The notes beneath the pieces are model-generated. The model had not been told where the DNA came from, did not search any database, and saw only the letters and a list, made by a program, of their open reading frames with translations. Made by a program: the position numbers and the translations under genes. From positions 34,398,211-34,462,210 of the forward strand of contig CM057826.1 in NCBI GenBank assembly GCA_030068075.1: 64,000 nt of DNA. The letters run 5' to 3'. Positions 23,785 to 35,059 of this stretch are shown piece by piece. Within the stretch, counting starts at the first letter, position 1; each line of letters opens with the position of its first letter. This DNA comes from Paguma larvata. Its lineage: Eukaryota; Chordata; Mammalia; Carnivora; Viverridae.

Positions 23785-25640
23785 AATGGAGAGATAGTCC
23801 ATAAATTTGGACCGGAAGACATAAAGCGTCAAGATGTCAGTTCTTTGCAGTTTGATCTATAGATTCAATTCAATCCAAATCAAAATCTTAGCAAGTTATT
23901 TTATGGATTATTGATAAATTGATTCTAAGTTTATATGGAGATGCAAAAGACCCAGAATAGGCAACATGATATGGAAGAAGAACCAAGTTGGAGGATTGAG
24001 CCCAACTTTAAGACTTACTATAAAGCTACAGGAATCAAGATAATGTGGTATTGGTGTAGATATAGACAGCTAGATCAGTGAAACAAAACAGAGAGCCCAG
24101 AAATAGACCTGTTTAGATATAGTCAAATAATCTTTGATGAAGAGGGAAGACCAATACAATGGAGAAAAGACAGTCTCTTCAACAAACGGTCCTGGAACAA
24201 CAGGACGTACACACACACAAAAATTAATCTAGGCTCAGCCTTTATAATATTCACACAAATTAATTCAAAATATATCATAGACCTAAATGGAAAACGCAAA
24301 CTATAAAACTCCTAGAAGATAACACAGGAGAAATCTAGATAACCTTGGGCATGCTGATGCCTCTCTTAGATACAGTACCAAAGACACAATCTATAAAAGA
24401 AATAATTGATAAACTAGACTTCATTAAAATTAAAAACTTCTGCTCTGCAAAGAAAATGTCTAAAGAATGAGAAGACAAGCCACAGACTGGAAGAAAATAC
24501 TGGCAAAATACACATTTGATAAAAAAAAACCTTTTATCTAAAAATGTACAAAGAAGTCTTAAAACTCAACAGGAAAACAAATTGATTCAAAATGGACCAA
24601 AGATCTTAACACATACCTCAATTAAGAATATATATGCAGGATGAAAAAAAAAGAATATATACACATGATAAATAAGCATACAAAAAGATGTTCCACATAC
24701 TCTATCATCAGGTAAATGCAAATTAAAACAATAAGATATCACTATACGCATATTAGAATTGCCAAAATCCAGAACACTGACAACACAAAATAAATACTGG
24801 TGAGCATTTGGAGCTACAATAACTCTCATTCATTGCTGGTGGGAATGCAAAATAGTATAGCCACTTTGAAAGACAGTTTGGCAGATACTTAAAAAACTAA
24901 AAATACTCTTACCATATAATCTAGTAATCACACTCCTTAGTATTTACCCAAAGGAGTTGAAAACATGTCCACAAAAAACTTGAATGTTTATAGCAGCTTT
25001 ATTCATAATTGCCAAAACTTGGAAACAACCAAGATGTTTTCCCGGAGGTGAATGGATAAATACACTGTGATACATTCAGATAATGGAATATTATTCAGCA
25101 CTAGAAAGAAACAAGGTGTCAAGCAATAAAAATACATGGGCAAACCTTAAATGCATATTACTAACTGACCGAAGACAATCTAAAAGGCTACATATTGTAT
25201 TAGTACAACATATGATATTTCTGAAAAGGCAAAACTATGGAGGCTAAATAAAGTCTAGTGATTTCTGGGCAGATGGAGAAGAGATAAATAGGGAAAATAG
25301 AAGACTCTTAGGGCAGTGAAAATACTCTGTATGATATTATAATGATGTATATATGTCATTATATATTTGTCTAAAATCATCAAATATACCATTCTATGAA
25401 TGAATCCTAAGGTAAGTCGTGGACTTAAGGTGATTATGCTGCATCAGTGTAGGTTCATTCTTGGTGCCATTCTGGTGAGTGATGTTAATGATGTGGACAA
25501 GTGTGGGGGAAGCACGTGGAAAATCTCTGTACTAGCCCTAAGACGAAGTCATCCACCTAACCAACTGAGCCACCCAGGCGCCCCTCTGTACTAGCCCTAA
25601 AGCTGTTCTAAAAAACACAGTTTTTAAAAAATTAAATGGT
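23785..25640 (+). mobile_element. Old L1: ORF2 C-terminal part and 3' UTR
   Basis: Non-functional. From the left: tctatagattcaattcaatcc, aaagacccagaataggcaac, cagagagcccagaaatagac and aaagacagtctcttcaac mark the ORF2 C-terminal region. tggataaatacactgtgata, tattattcagcactagaaag and atgtggacaagtgtggggg mark the 3' UTR. Many stops and frameshifts. A tiny SINE-head insertion sits at 25542-25583. Antisense to HCN1. Confidence 0.88.
25542..25583 (-). mobile_element. Tailless SINE-head insertion (42 bp) with target duplications
   Basis: The insert is the reverse complement of only the first 42 or so bases of the carnivore SINE (it ends gccacccaggcgcccc). It is flanked by perfect 17-bp direct repeats ctctgtactagccctaa at 25525-25541 and 25584-25600. 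The 3' part and A-rich tail are absent, the opposite of usual 5' truncation. The host L1 3' UTR resumes directly after it. Confidence 0.92.
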
Positions 25641-25641
25641 T

Positions 25642-26995
25642 GTACAGAAATAACCCCCTGGCATATATGATCAAATGAGTTTTAACAGGGGTGACAAGAT
25701 TATCTAAAAGTAAAGGACAGTCTTCTCAACAAGTGGTGCCGGGAAAACTAGACATCAATGCGCAAAGAATAAAGTTAAACCAGTACCTACACTACAGATA
25801 AAATTTAACTAAAAATGGATCAAAGACCTAACTGTAAGACCTAAAGCTATATAAAATTCTTAGAAGAAAACATGAAGGAAACTCCACAACATTGGATTTG
25901 GCAATTATTTCATGGAAAGACATCAAAGGTACAGGTAACTAAAGAAAACACGGACAAATTGGGCTTCATGAAAATAAAAAAAAATTTGTGTGCATCAAAA
26001 TACACTATCAACAGAATAAAAAGGCAAATAAAATATTTTCAAATCATGAATCTTGTAAGAGATTAACATCCAAAATATATAGAAAACTCCTAAAAATCAA
26101 CACCAAACAATCTGATTCAAAAACAGGCAAAGAATTTGAATAGATATTTCTTCAAAGAAAATATACAAATGACTAACAAAATGAAAATATGCTCAACATC
26201 ACTAATCATAAAGGAAATGCAAATCAAAACAATAATATGATACCAACTCACACCTATTAGGAAGATTACCAGCAAAAAACAAAAAAATCACAAGTGTTGA
26301 AAGTGTGGAGAAACTGGAACACTTGTGTGCAGTCGGTGAGAATGTAAAACAGTACAGCCACTATGGAAACCAGTATGAGGATTCATCAGAAAATTTAAAA
26401 AATGGAATTACCATATGATCCAGCAGTTTACTTGTGAGTATATACTTAAAGGAATTGAAAATTGGGTCTCAAAGAGATATTTATACATGTATGTTCATAG
26501 CAGCACTCTGTACAGTAGCTATAAGTGTGAGAGTAACCCAGTTGTTACTTAATGAATGAATATATAAAATGTGATATAGACATATAATAAAACACTATTT
26601 AGCCTTAAAAAGAAAGGAGATTCTGACATATGCTACAACATGGATGAACTTGGAAGACACTATGCTAAGTGAAATAAGTCAGTCACAAAGAGATAAATGC
26701 TCTATGATTCTACTTATGTGAGACGCTTGAGTTATAAAAAAAAATCACAGAGACAGAAAAGTGAAAATAGAATAGTGATTGCCAAGGGCTGGAAGGAAGT
26801 GGGAGATGAGGATTTATTGTTTAATAGATATAGAGTTGTAATTTTACAAGATGAAAAGTTCTGGAGATGGATGGTGGAACTGGGAGTACATATATGAGTG
26901 TGTTTAATTCCACTAAACCATATGCTTAAAAATAGTTAAGATGGCAGATTTTATGTTTGTGTATTTTGCCACAATAAAAAAAAATAAAAAAAGTA
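25642..26995 (+). mobile_element. Old L1: ORF2 end and 3' UTR
   Basis: A second L1 3' portion in the same orientation: aaaggacagtcttctcaac, atggatcaaagacctaactg, catggatgaacttggaagac, and a 3' end aatagttaagatggcagat ... ttgccacaataaaaaaaa. No intact frame. Confidence 0.88.
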
Positions 26996-27004
26996 CAGGA
27001 TGAT

Positions 27005-28398
27005 AGAAATATAATGTTAATACTAATCAAAAGAAAGCTAGAGTAGCTGAATTCATTTTGGACAAAGCAGATTTCAGGACAAGAAAAAAATATCGGGAAT
27101 AAAATAGGGCATTACATAATGATAATGGGGCCAATTCTCCAAGTAGATATAGCAATCCTAAACACGTATGCACTCAACAACAGAATGTCAAAATACATGA
27201 GGAAAAACTGATGGTCTGGCAAAGAGAAATAAAAAAATTCTTTATTATAATTGTAGAATTCAGCACTCCTCTTTTTTAAATAATAGATCAAGTAGGCTGA
27301 AAATCAGCAAGGACATAGTTGGTTTGACCTGCAATAGCAATTAACTTGATCCAATAGACATTTATAAAATGCTCCATCCAATGTAGCAGAGTATACATTC
27401 TCCTCAAGCTCATATGGAACATCCATCAAGATACAGAGTCATAATATATACCTTAGCAAACATTAAATAATGTAAACCATACAAAGTAAATTCTCAGGTC
27501 ACGGTGGATTTAAATTAGAAATTGACAATCAAAAAATAGCTTGAAAATCCCGAAATATTTAAAAGACTTTAAATAGTATATGGGTAAGGAAGAAGTCTCA
27601 AAAGAAATCAAACAGACATTTTGAGCTACAGAAAAATATAATATGACATCAAATTTGTGGGAGGCAGGAAAAGCAATATTTAGACAAGAATTTATAGTAT
27701 ATAGCATTAAATATGTAGAAAGAAGAGAGATATACATTAGTAATATAAGCTTCCATTTTAACAACTATAGAAAGGAGCAATTTAAGCCTAAAGCTAGAAA
27801 AATATGGAATAATTCAATAATAATAAATAATAAAATAATAATAAATATAAATAATAAAATAACAAAAAATAGAGTAGAAATCAATAAAATTGAAAACAGA
27901 AAACAATGGAGAACATCAATGAAAGCAAAATCTAGTCTTTAAAAAAGATTTTCAATTTTTTTTCTGGGAAAGTTAATAAGAGGGAGAGAGGGAGAGAGAG
28001 AGAAAGAACACAAATTATCAACATTGAAAATGAAAGTGATAATCACTACTGATCTTGGAGTAATTTAAAAGGGGTAATAAAAGAATAAAACAAACAACTT
28101 TATGTCTATAAATTTGAAAATTTAGATGAAATGGAGCAATTCCTGGAAAGTATAAACTAAATGCACACAATGAGAAATACATAGATGAATAACCTTATAT
28201 CTCTTAAGGAAGTTGAATCAATAATTAATAAACTGCAATACATGAATCACGGATGTTTTCACTAATGAATTCTACCAAAAATAAAAGGAAGCAACAATAT
28301 AAATTCTCCACATTTTTTTCCAGAAAATGGAAGCAGAGAGAACATTTTCTATTTCATTCTATGAAGTGAGAATTATTTTTTTAACGTTTATTTTTGAC

Positions 28399-28429
<31 letters not shown>

Positions 28430-28870
28430 CCAAAGCAGGCTCAGTGCTGATTGGATATCACCATCTCTATTTGTAGATGACAAGATTATCTATGAAGAAA
28501 ATCCCAAGAATTGACCAAAATCCTTAACTGAGAAGTGAGTATAGAAGGCCACTGAATAAAAGGTTAATATATAAAACTAAATTTCCTATATTACAGCAAA
28601 TAGCAATTGGAATTTGAAATAAACAAACCCGTAATACTGCACATTGTATGATTCCAATTGTACGACAATTGGACAAGAAAAAATGCTGAGATAGTAAACA
28701 GATCAGTGTTTGCCATAGGTCAGGGAGCAGGACAGGGTAGACTAGGTGACACACACAATTTTTTTAGAGGTGGTGAAACTAATCTGTATGATATCATAAT
28801 GGTGAATATAGGACAGTAAGCATTTGTCAAAACCTACAAAACTTTATAGAACAAAAAGTAAATCATATGG
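27005..28870 (+). mobile_element. Old, broken L1: ORF2 pieces and 3' UTR
   Basis: gacaaagcagatttcagg, caagtagatatagcaatcc and acgtatgcactcaacaac fit the ORF2 endonuclease region. tttgtagatgacaagattat (Val-Asp-Asp) fits the reverse-transcriptase active-site region. aggtggtgaaactaatctgt and tttgtcaaaacctacaaaac fit a 3' UTR. It is highly decayed and may be more than one element. Confidence 0.7.
28377..28450 (-). mobile_element. 5'-truncated carnivore SINE
   Basis: Only the tail and GA-rich part plus ccaaagcaggctcagtgctg remain. It is inserted in the old L1. Confidence 0.75.
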
Positions 28871-28899
28871 TATGCAAATTAAAAAATAATTGAAGAAGT

Positions 28900-29902
28900 C
28901 AGAAGTTTTCAGGGTAGAATGCAGAATGTAACAAAAGAATATAAATGTATTAAAAAAGTCAAAACAACCTCACTGAAGGGGATTGGGGAATAAGATACTG
29001 ACCTAAGCATCTTCGCAAATGAGTGGAGAGGCAAAAAGAGCTTTACTTTAGATTTATACTCCAGTTGATAAAGTTATTTCCTATGGATGTACAGATTAAC
29101 AATTCTGAAACCACTATACAGGTATACTACAATTGGACAATTAAGTAAATATATAGTGGAAACCAGATTTATTACTTTTTTCTTAAATGCTTATTTATTT
29201 TTGAAAGAGAGAGAGAGAGCATGAGGGAGCAGGCGAGGGGCACAGAGAGAGGATGACAGAGGATCCGAAGCAGGGTCTACACTGACAACAGAGAGCCCGA
29301 TGCGGGGCTTGAACTCATGAACTGTGAGATTATGACCTGAGCCGAAGTCAGATGCTTAACCAACTAAGCCATCCAGATGCCCCAGATTTCTTACTTTTGA
29401 GTGAAGTATTACAGATAAACAGGAAAATAAGGTCAAAATAATTCATATGGTAATGGATTAGAATTGGAAATATCAGTACGAGATAATATTTAGCTTAACT
29501 TGGTACAGATGGATACACATAGAAATATTTCTATAGATATGTGTATATACACATGCTAGTATATGAATATATATCTCTTTGCTTTGTCATCTGAGAGGGT
29601 CTAGAAGTAATGATAGCCCAGTAGTCACTAGTACACCTGGTGTCCAGATCTTTGTTTCTAAAACCACTCTCCAATGAACAGAACCAGAGATCCTTGGTGG
29701 AATGGCTGAATCTATGACTGGGTAGGAAATCTACAAAATGAGTCAGGTGCATCTTAAAGTGCCAGAAAAAAAATCTCAACAAGACAGAATAAAAATAAAA
29801 ACCCCAAACTCATAATACCAGGAGTGTTTTCAAGGTACACAGGGGCCAATTGAAAGAGGTCCAAATGGCCAAAGCTGGAGCAATTTGAACAACACAATTA
29901 AT
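28900..29902 (+). mobile_element. Old L1 3' UTR, left part
   Basis: Non-coding L1-type 3' UTR (for example gataaagttatttcctatgg, caaatggccaaagctggag, caatttgaacaacacaatta). It continues after the younger L1 as the segment at 30607-31425. Confidence 0.65.
29180..29383 (-). mobile_element. tRNA-Lys-derived carnivore SINE
   Basis: A reverse copy with GA-rich stretch, gcccgatgcggggcttgaac and head gccatccagatgcccc. Target duplication agatttattactttt (29165-29179) and agatttcttactttt (29384-29398). Confidence 0.94.
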
Positions 29903-29915
29903 AAAGTAGGATTGG

Positions 29916-30167
29916 CCCCTTGTGTACTGTTGGTGGGAATAAAAACTGGTGCAGCCACTGTGGAAGACAGTATGGAGGTTCCTGAAAAAATTAAAAATAG
30001 CAGTACCCTACAGTGCAGTAATTTCACTACTGCGTATTTACCCAAAGAATACAAAAACTCTAATTCAAGGGGATATATGCACCCTATGCTTACTGCAGCA
30101 TGATTTACAATATCTAAAGCAAGGAAGCAGCCCAAGGGTCCATCAATGGATGAATGGTTAAAGATGT

Positions 30168-30219
<52 letters not shown>

Positions 30220-30606
30220 ATAGAATATTATTCAGCCATAAAAGGAATGAAATCTCATCATTTGCAACAACATGGATGGAGCTGGACAGCATAATACTAA
30301 GCAAAATCAGCCAGTCAGAGAAAGACAAATACCATATGATTTCACTCATATGTGGAATTTGAGAAACAAAACAAACAAAGGAAAAGAGAGAGCGCAAAAC
30401 CAAAAAACACACCCTTAACCATAGAGAACCAACAGTTACCAGAGAGGAAGTGAATGCAGGGATGAATGACAATAAAGGGATTAAGAGTATACTTATGTGG
30501 GTCAGCACTGAGTAATATATGGAATTGTAGAATTACTATATTATACACCTGAAACTACTATTAACACCTTATGTTAACTATGCAAGAATTAAAAACAAAT
30601 AAAAAC
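29916..30606 (+). mobile_element. Younger 5'-truncated L1 (3' UTR) inside old L1
   Basis: About 690 bases from ccccttgtgtactgttggtg to the A-rich tail after gttaactatgcaagaatt. It includes atggatggagctggacagc and acaaataccatatgatttc. The 13-bp target duplication aaagtaggattgg (29903-29915) recurs as aaagtagtattgg (30607-30619). Open frames here with repeated Tyr-Ile or Ile-Tyr come from its TA repeat. Confidence 0.92.
30169..30210. repeat. (TA)n microsatellite within L1
   Basis: About 20 TA units after aaagatgtgg in the L1 3' UTR. Confidence 0.98.
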
Positions 30607-31425
30607 AAAGTAGTATTGGATTATATACCAAATTATAAAATATTCATCAGTCCATACTGACGTATAAAAAAAGATTTAATAAATAAATAAAAATGTAAGA
30701 TAGTAAACAAATTTCCCACTTAGAATAATTTCAAATAATTTATGTACATAGTCTGCCTTTAAGAAAATGGAACATTATTCCCCAGTCCTTAGTCATCAGC
30801 TAGGCTTAGTGACTATCTTTCAAACAGACGTATGAAATGAGGAGGAAAAAAAGTAACTTTATAGTGAAGAAGCCTGACAAACACTACCTCTATCCAAGTG
30901 GTCAAGGTTAACATTAACAGTGATAAGACATATTGATAGCAGATACCTTGGATATCATGTGCAGATAACGGCCCTTTTTGTGTGTGATCTTCCTTCCCAA
31001 TAAACTTACCCCAATCTAATTGTGAAATCATCGGCCAAATCCCAACTGAGGGACATTCTACAAGATACCTTACTAATGTTCCTCAAAATTACTAAGTTCA
31101 TCGAAAACAAGGAAAGTCTAAGAAACTTTAAAAACCAAGAGCAAACCAGAGGACATTACAAGTAAACGGGATCTTGAATGAAAAGATGATATTAGGTAAA
31201 AACTGGGAAAATCTGAATGAAGTGTATGCTTTTTTAACTACTTATTAATAATCATATATCAATATTGACACATTAATTGTGACAAATGTATCAGAGTGAT
31301 GGAAAATATTAATAATAGAAAACTGGGTATGAGATACATGGAATTCTCTGTATAATCTTGGCAATCATTTTGTATCTAAAATTGTTCAAAAATTAAAAAT
31401 TAAATGTTTATTGAAAATAAAAAGG
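30607..31425 (+). mobile_element. Old L1 3' UTR, right part
   Basis: It continues the segment left of 29903: ctgagggacattctacaag, ttcatcgaaaacaaggaaag, ataatcttggcaatcattttg and a 3' end near ttgttcaaaaattaaaaat. Ancient and non-coding. Confidence 0.7.
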
Positions 31426-31483
31426 GAAATATATACACATATATATAATGTGACAATTATTTGGAATCTTCTGGGGATTTTTT

Positions 31484-31693
31484 AAAAATATTTTTTAATG
31501 TTTATTTACTTTTGACAGAGAGACAGAATGTGAGCAAGGGAGGGGCAGAGAAAGAGGGAGACACAGAATCTGAAGCAGGCTCCAGACCCTGAGCTGTCAG
31601 CACAGAACCCGACATGGGGCTTGAACTCACAAACCGTGAGATCGTGACCTGAGCCGAAGTCGGTGCTTAGCCAACTGAGCCACCCAGGCGCCC
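31484..31693 (-). mobile_element. tRNA-Lys-derived carnivore SINE (felid-type)
   Basis: A reverse full-length copy with intact head gccacccaggcgccc and felid-type middle. Perfect 13-bp target duplication ctggggatttttt at 31471-31483 and 31694-31706. The right copy is extended to a T run reaching 31721. Confidence 0.96.
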
Positions 31694-32376
31694 CTGGGGA
31701 TTTTTTTTTTTTTTTTTTTTACATGTGGATATTTGGATCTCAACATCACTCAATTCCATCAGAAACCCTCAGGTATAATTTTGGCTCTGGCATCAGATTT
31801 TTTCTTAAGCTTTTCAGTGTTATGAACAATTGGATTGGATGAACTAAATGATTACTCATAAAGAAGAACCCTGGAGTAGTTTAATAGTTATAGAAGACAG
31901 AGAATCAGATACAAGTGGCTTTACTTGTGAAACCTAAGAAGGCTTCAAGTAACAGGTAATGCCTAGATTGTTTAAACTTCCTTAAAATAGAGACTACATT
32001 TTTAAGAAAGTTTTCTTATTCTCTCCAAGAAGTAAACAAAACTTGATATTCAAAATCAGCTAGGGGATCACAAAAATAACCACCATAACAATAAATAACA
32101 GCCCCAATTTCACTTATAAACAGAGATGCAACAATGTGTTCAAAATAATAATACATCAGGACAACTAGTTTTTATCCCATTAACGATCTCATGACTCAAC
32201 ACAAGGATATTCATTATTGTAAACGGACTTTACTAATAGTGTAACCCACTTACCTAAGGAGGTAAGTGTCTTGGTCTTTGTATAAGATCTTAATCATACT
32301 AGCAAATTTAACTGTATAGTAATTAAAAGCTCCTTTGACTTGGCAAAATGTATGTCAAATGTAAAAATACATTCTT

Positions 32377-32595
32377 CTTTAAAATTTACTTTTAACGTTT
32401 ATTTATTTTTTTTTTTTTGAGAGATGAGTGTGAGTGGGAGAGGGGCAGAGAGAGAGAAGGAGTCACAGAATCTGAAGTAGGCTCCAGGCTCTGAGCTGTC
32501 AGCACGGAGCCCAACATGGGGCTCGAACTCATGAACCGTGAGATCATGACCTGAGCCAAAGTTGGACGTTTAAATGACAGCCACTCAGGCACCCC
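32377..32595 (-). mobile_element. tRNA-Lys-derived carnivore SINE (felid-type)
   Basis: A reverse copy, slightly worn in the head (gccactcaggcacccc). Target duplication gtaaaaatacattctt (32361-32376) and gtaaaaatatattctt (32596-32611). Confidence 0.95.
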
Positions 32596-32611
32596 GTAAA
32601 AATATATTCTT

Positions 32612-34109
32612 AATGCATAATAACGCTTCCAGAAAGCGCTTTCTAGATGTTTCTTCTATATATTTATCACACCCCCATTAATTGCTTCAAAAATGTTTTC
32701 CCTCCCAAACCACCTTTCCCCAAACTTGGCTTGTACATGCATACTTTTATTTCTTACCCCGTCAATTGCCTTTTTTCTTTAATTGAATATTAATTCTCTG
32801 TGCTTTCTAATGTAGTATATTTTGGTTCTTAGCTTTTTCAAATCTCTTTTTTCCTTAGCACAATCTGCACAAAAGGCTAAGGGGCTGATGAGGCGATACA
32901 GAATCATGGCAAAGATGAGTAGGAAGAAAGAGAAGCTGGAAACTTCAAAACTATGCTTCATGAGTGAGAGGGAAGGTTGGAGAAGTTAATTATCTTGAGT
33001 CGATATAATTTAGTCAGCCACAACAAGTTAATGGATAAGAACCTTATGGTTATTTTGATATATTCCAAAAAGAAGCATTTAATAAATTCAGAACTTTTCC
33101 TAGTTAATATTTCTTAACTGTTATTGAAGAAAACTTCTTAAACTCAGTATATATTATTTTTATATGGCAAAATGGAATTCACTGCCTTTTTCTCAACTGT
33201 TACTAATCTGACTTGAAAACTTTTTAAATGATACTTGAAAACGTTTTTGGTTTTCTAAGGGACTAGATATACTGATTGACTGGTCTCTAATGAACAAATA
33301 AAAATTGGTCTCCAGTGCGAACCTAGTGAGTCAGTCTCTGAAGGGTGGGGGCTCGGCATCTTTGGCTTTAAAGAGCTCCCTGATGATTCTGAGGTACACA
33401 CCGTTTACCACATCCAGGATGGGGGGAAGATAGGCAACGACACTATTAATTCCAGTATGAGGGAGACTGAGACTAGGATTCTGGAAAGGTATGAGAGGTA
33501 CTATGGAGACACAAAGGTGGGAGACGTTGATTCTGACTGAGAAGCCTTCTAAAGATGGCATATAATAAAATCTGGGAAGGATGAACACAAGGTAATAAGG
33601 ATCATTTATTCAATCCTCACTTATGAGAAGGGAAAGAGCTTTACTTGATTTGTCTCTTACAGGATAAACCTGTGGATATTTGAAGACAGACTCCGTGTCT
33701 TTTTCTAGGAAAAACATTTCAGTTTCCTGGTGTTGGGGAATATTTAAATATTATGTTTGCCAAGTCCTGATACTGTAGTACTAGAGGCCTAATATCAATC
33801 ATTAGGTTTCCAACGTTTTAACAGAATTGGCAGAAACTAAGAAAAGTGTATAGTGTTCCCCTTCTTTTTTTTAGTAGTGTTCTCCTTCTGCTTGTTCTAA
33901 CATTATTTCCTCTATGCAAGAGCCTCAAATGGCCATATATTAACATAATAGCTCCTCTATTGTTTTACTTTTTTGTCTTAACTCTATCTGGAAATACCTT
34001 TGATTGGGATGCTTAAAGTCCCTCTACGAATCAGCATGTGTACTAGAAAAGGCACAGAATATATGTTTTTCTCTCCTGATATATAAAATCTAGTGGACTT
34101 AATATATAT
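32612..34109. other. Intronic sequence, no gene recognised
   Basis: AT-rich sequence with no repeat family or coding segment that I can support. The open frame at 33331-33588 (minus) has no recognisable product. Confidence 0.5.
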
Positions 34110-34119
34110 ACCTGAGGAT

Positions 34120-34174
34120 TCTCTTTTTTTATGGAGATGTAATTGACACATTATGTTAGTTTCAGGTGTACAAC
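34120..34174 (-). mobile_element. L1 3' end, part before the 639-bp insertion
   Basis: On the minus strand it reads as the L1 terminus gtacacctgaaactaacata ... tgtcaattacatctccataa plus A run. It is interrupted after acaac at 34174. Confidence 0.85.
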
Positions 34175-34193
34175 TATAGAGAGCAACATGGGG

Positions 34194-34244
34194 TCAAGCA
34201 GTTACTCATATCAAGCAGTCACTTATGTCAAGCAGTGACACAAG
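34194..34244. repeat. 17-bp tandem repeat, three copies
   Basis: TCAAGCAGT begins at 34194, 34211 and 34228, each followed by eight variable bases: an exact 17-bp period inside the unidentified insertion. Confidence 0.93.
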
Positions 34245-34779
34245 AACCAAGGGCATTGCAGCTAAGACCAGAGACCACCGAACCCAGCCCGAGCTGACAA
34301 CACACTCAGAACTGATGCTCGGCAGAAACAGAGGAGGTCTGCAAAGGCCCAAGATTCATTTAATCTTGGAGCAACCTGTCAGACTTTCAAGACACTCACC
34401 GTTTCATGGGTGACCACATGAAACATGGAGGGTTTGGAGTCAGCGGCCACCAAAGGCTCTGATCGATTGATCTCTGAGCAGAACAGAGATCCTCCACCGC
34501 TTGAACATAATAAGCGGCACATGCTGAGAGCTGACCTGAACAGACCGGGGCCGTATCTCAACCATGCGTCCACAGACCGATTTTGTGTTTGGTTGGTTAT
34601 CTTCTCCGTTCTATCTTGTTTGATGTGCAACTTGTCTCGTGATTTGCTTTGTGTGACATGTAAGAAGCCAAGTTGAACAAGTAGTGAAATGTCATTGAGT
34701 TTGGAATCCTGAGCCTGCTTTATAATCCTATTAACCTTGCTTTATCATTGAATAAAGCTGACAATGTAGAAAGACATAA

Positions 34780-34805
34780 CTTGTGTGTGCGCCTTCACAC
34801 ACAAG
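34780..34805. repeat. Perfect 10-bp inverted repeat
   Basis: CTTGTGTGTG and CACACACAAG around a 6-base loop, close to the right end of the insertion. Confidence 0.95.
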
Positions 34806-34813
34806 TGCTTATG

Positions 34814-35010
34814 ACAACATAATACTTTGAGATTTGTATATATTGGGAAATGATCACTACAATAAAACTAGGTAACATCTGTCACCTTATATAGTTATAA
34901 AATTTTTTTTCTTGTGATGAGAACTTTGGAGATCTACTCCCTTAGCAACTTTCAAATATGTACTCCAGTACTATTAGCTACTGTCAATAATAGTGTATAT
35001 CATATCAGCA
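34814..35010 (-). mobile_element. L1 3' end, part after the 639-bp insertion
   Basis: tttgtatatattgggaaatg, acatctgtcaccttatatag and agcaactttcaaatatg continue the interrupted L1 3' UTR. Confidence 0.85.
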
Positions 35011-35059
35011 TATTATTAAAGAAATATTTCAAAATTTTGCAGAAAGATGAAACCTTCCA

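Larger units (their letters stand above)
34175..34813 (+). mobile_element. Unidentified 639-bp insertion, possible solo LTR
   Basis: It interrupts an L1 3' end and is flanked by acaac at 34170-34174 and 34814-34818, a 5-bp target duplication. It is GC-richer and has far more CpG than its surroundings. A ctttataatcc box near 34718 and an aataaa at 34751 lie about 30 bases apart, close to the right end, as in an LTR of plus orientation with short R and U5. A 17-bp motif is repeated three times near the left end. Termini read TATAG...TTATG rather than the usual TG...CA. The open frames inside (34225-34413, 34425-34676 plus and 34379-34630 minus) have no product I recognise. It is not placed in a retroviral family. 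Confidence 0.6.

Noticed and set aside
29830..30508. Two minus-strand frames of 116-128 residues with runs of Tyr-Ile or Ile-Tyr
   Set aside because: They are the reverse strand of an L1 3' UTR and its TA microsatellite.
34226..34803. Alternative LTR borders with TG...CA ends inside the 639-bp insertion
   Set aside because: The L1 sequence does not resume at those points. The break and the acaac duplication place the borders at 34175 and 34813.
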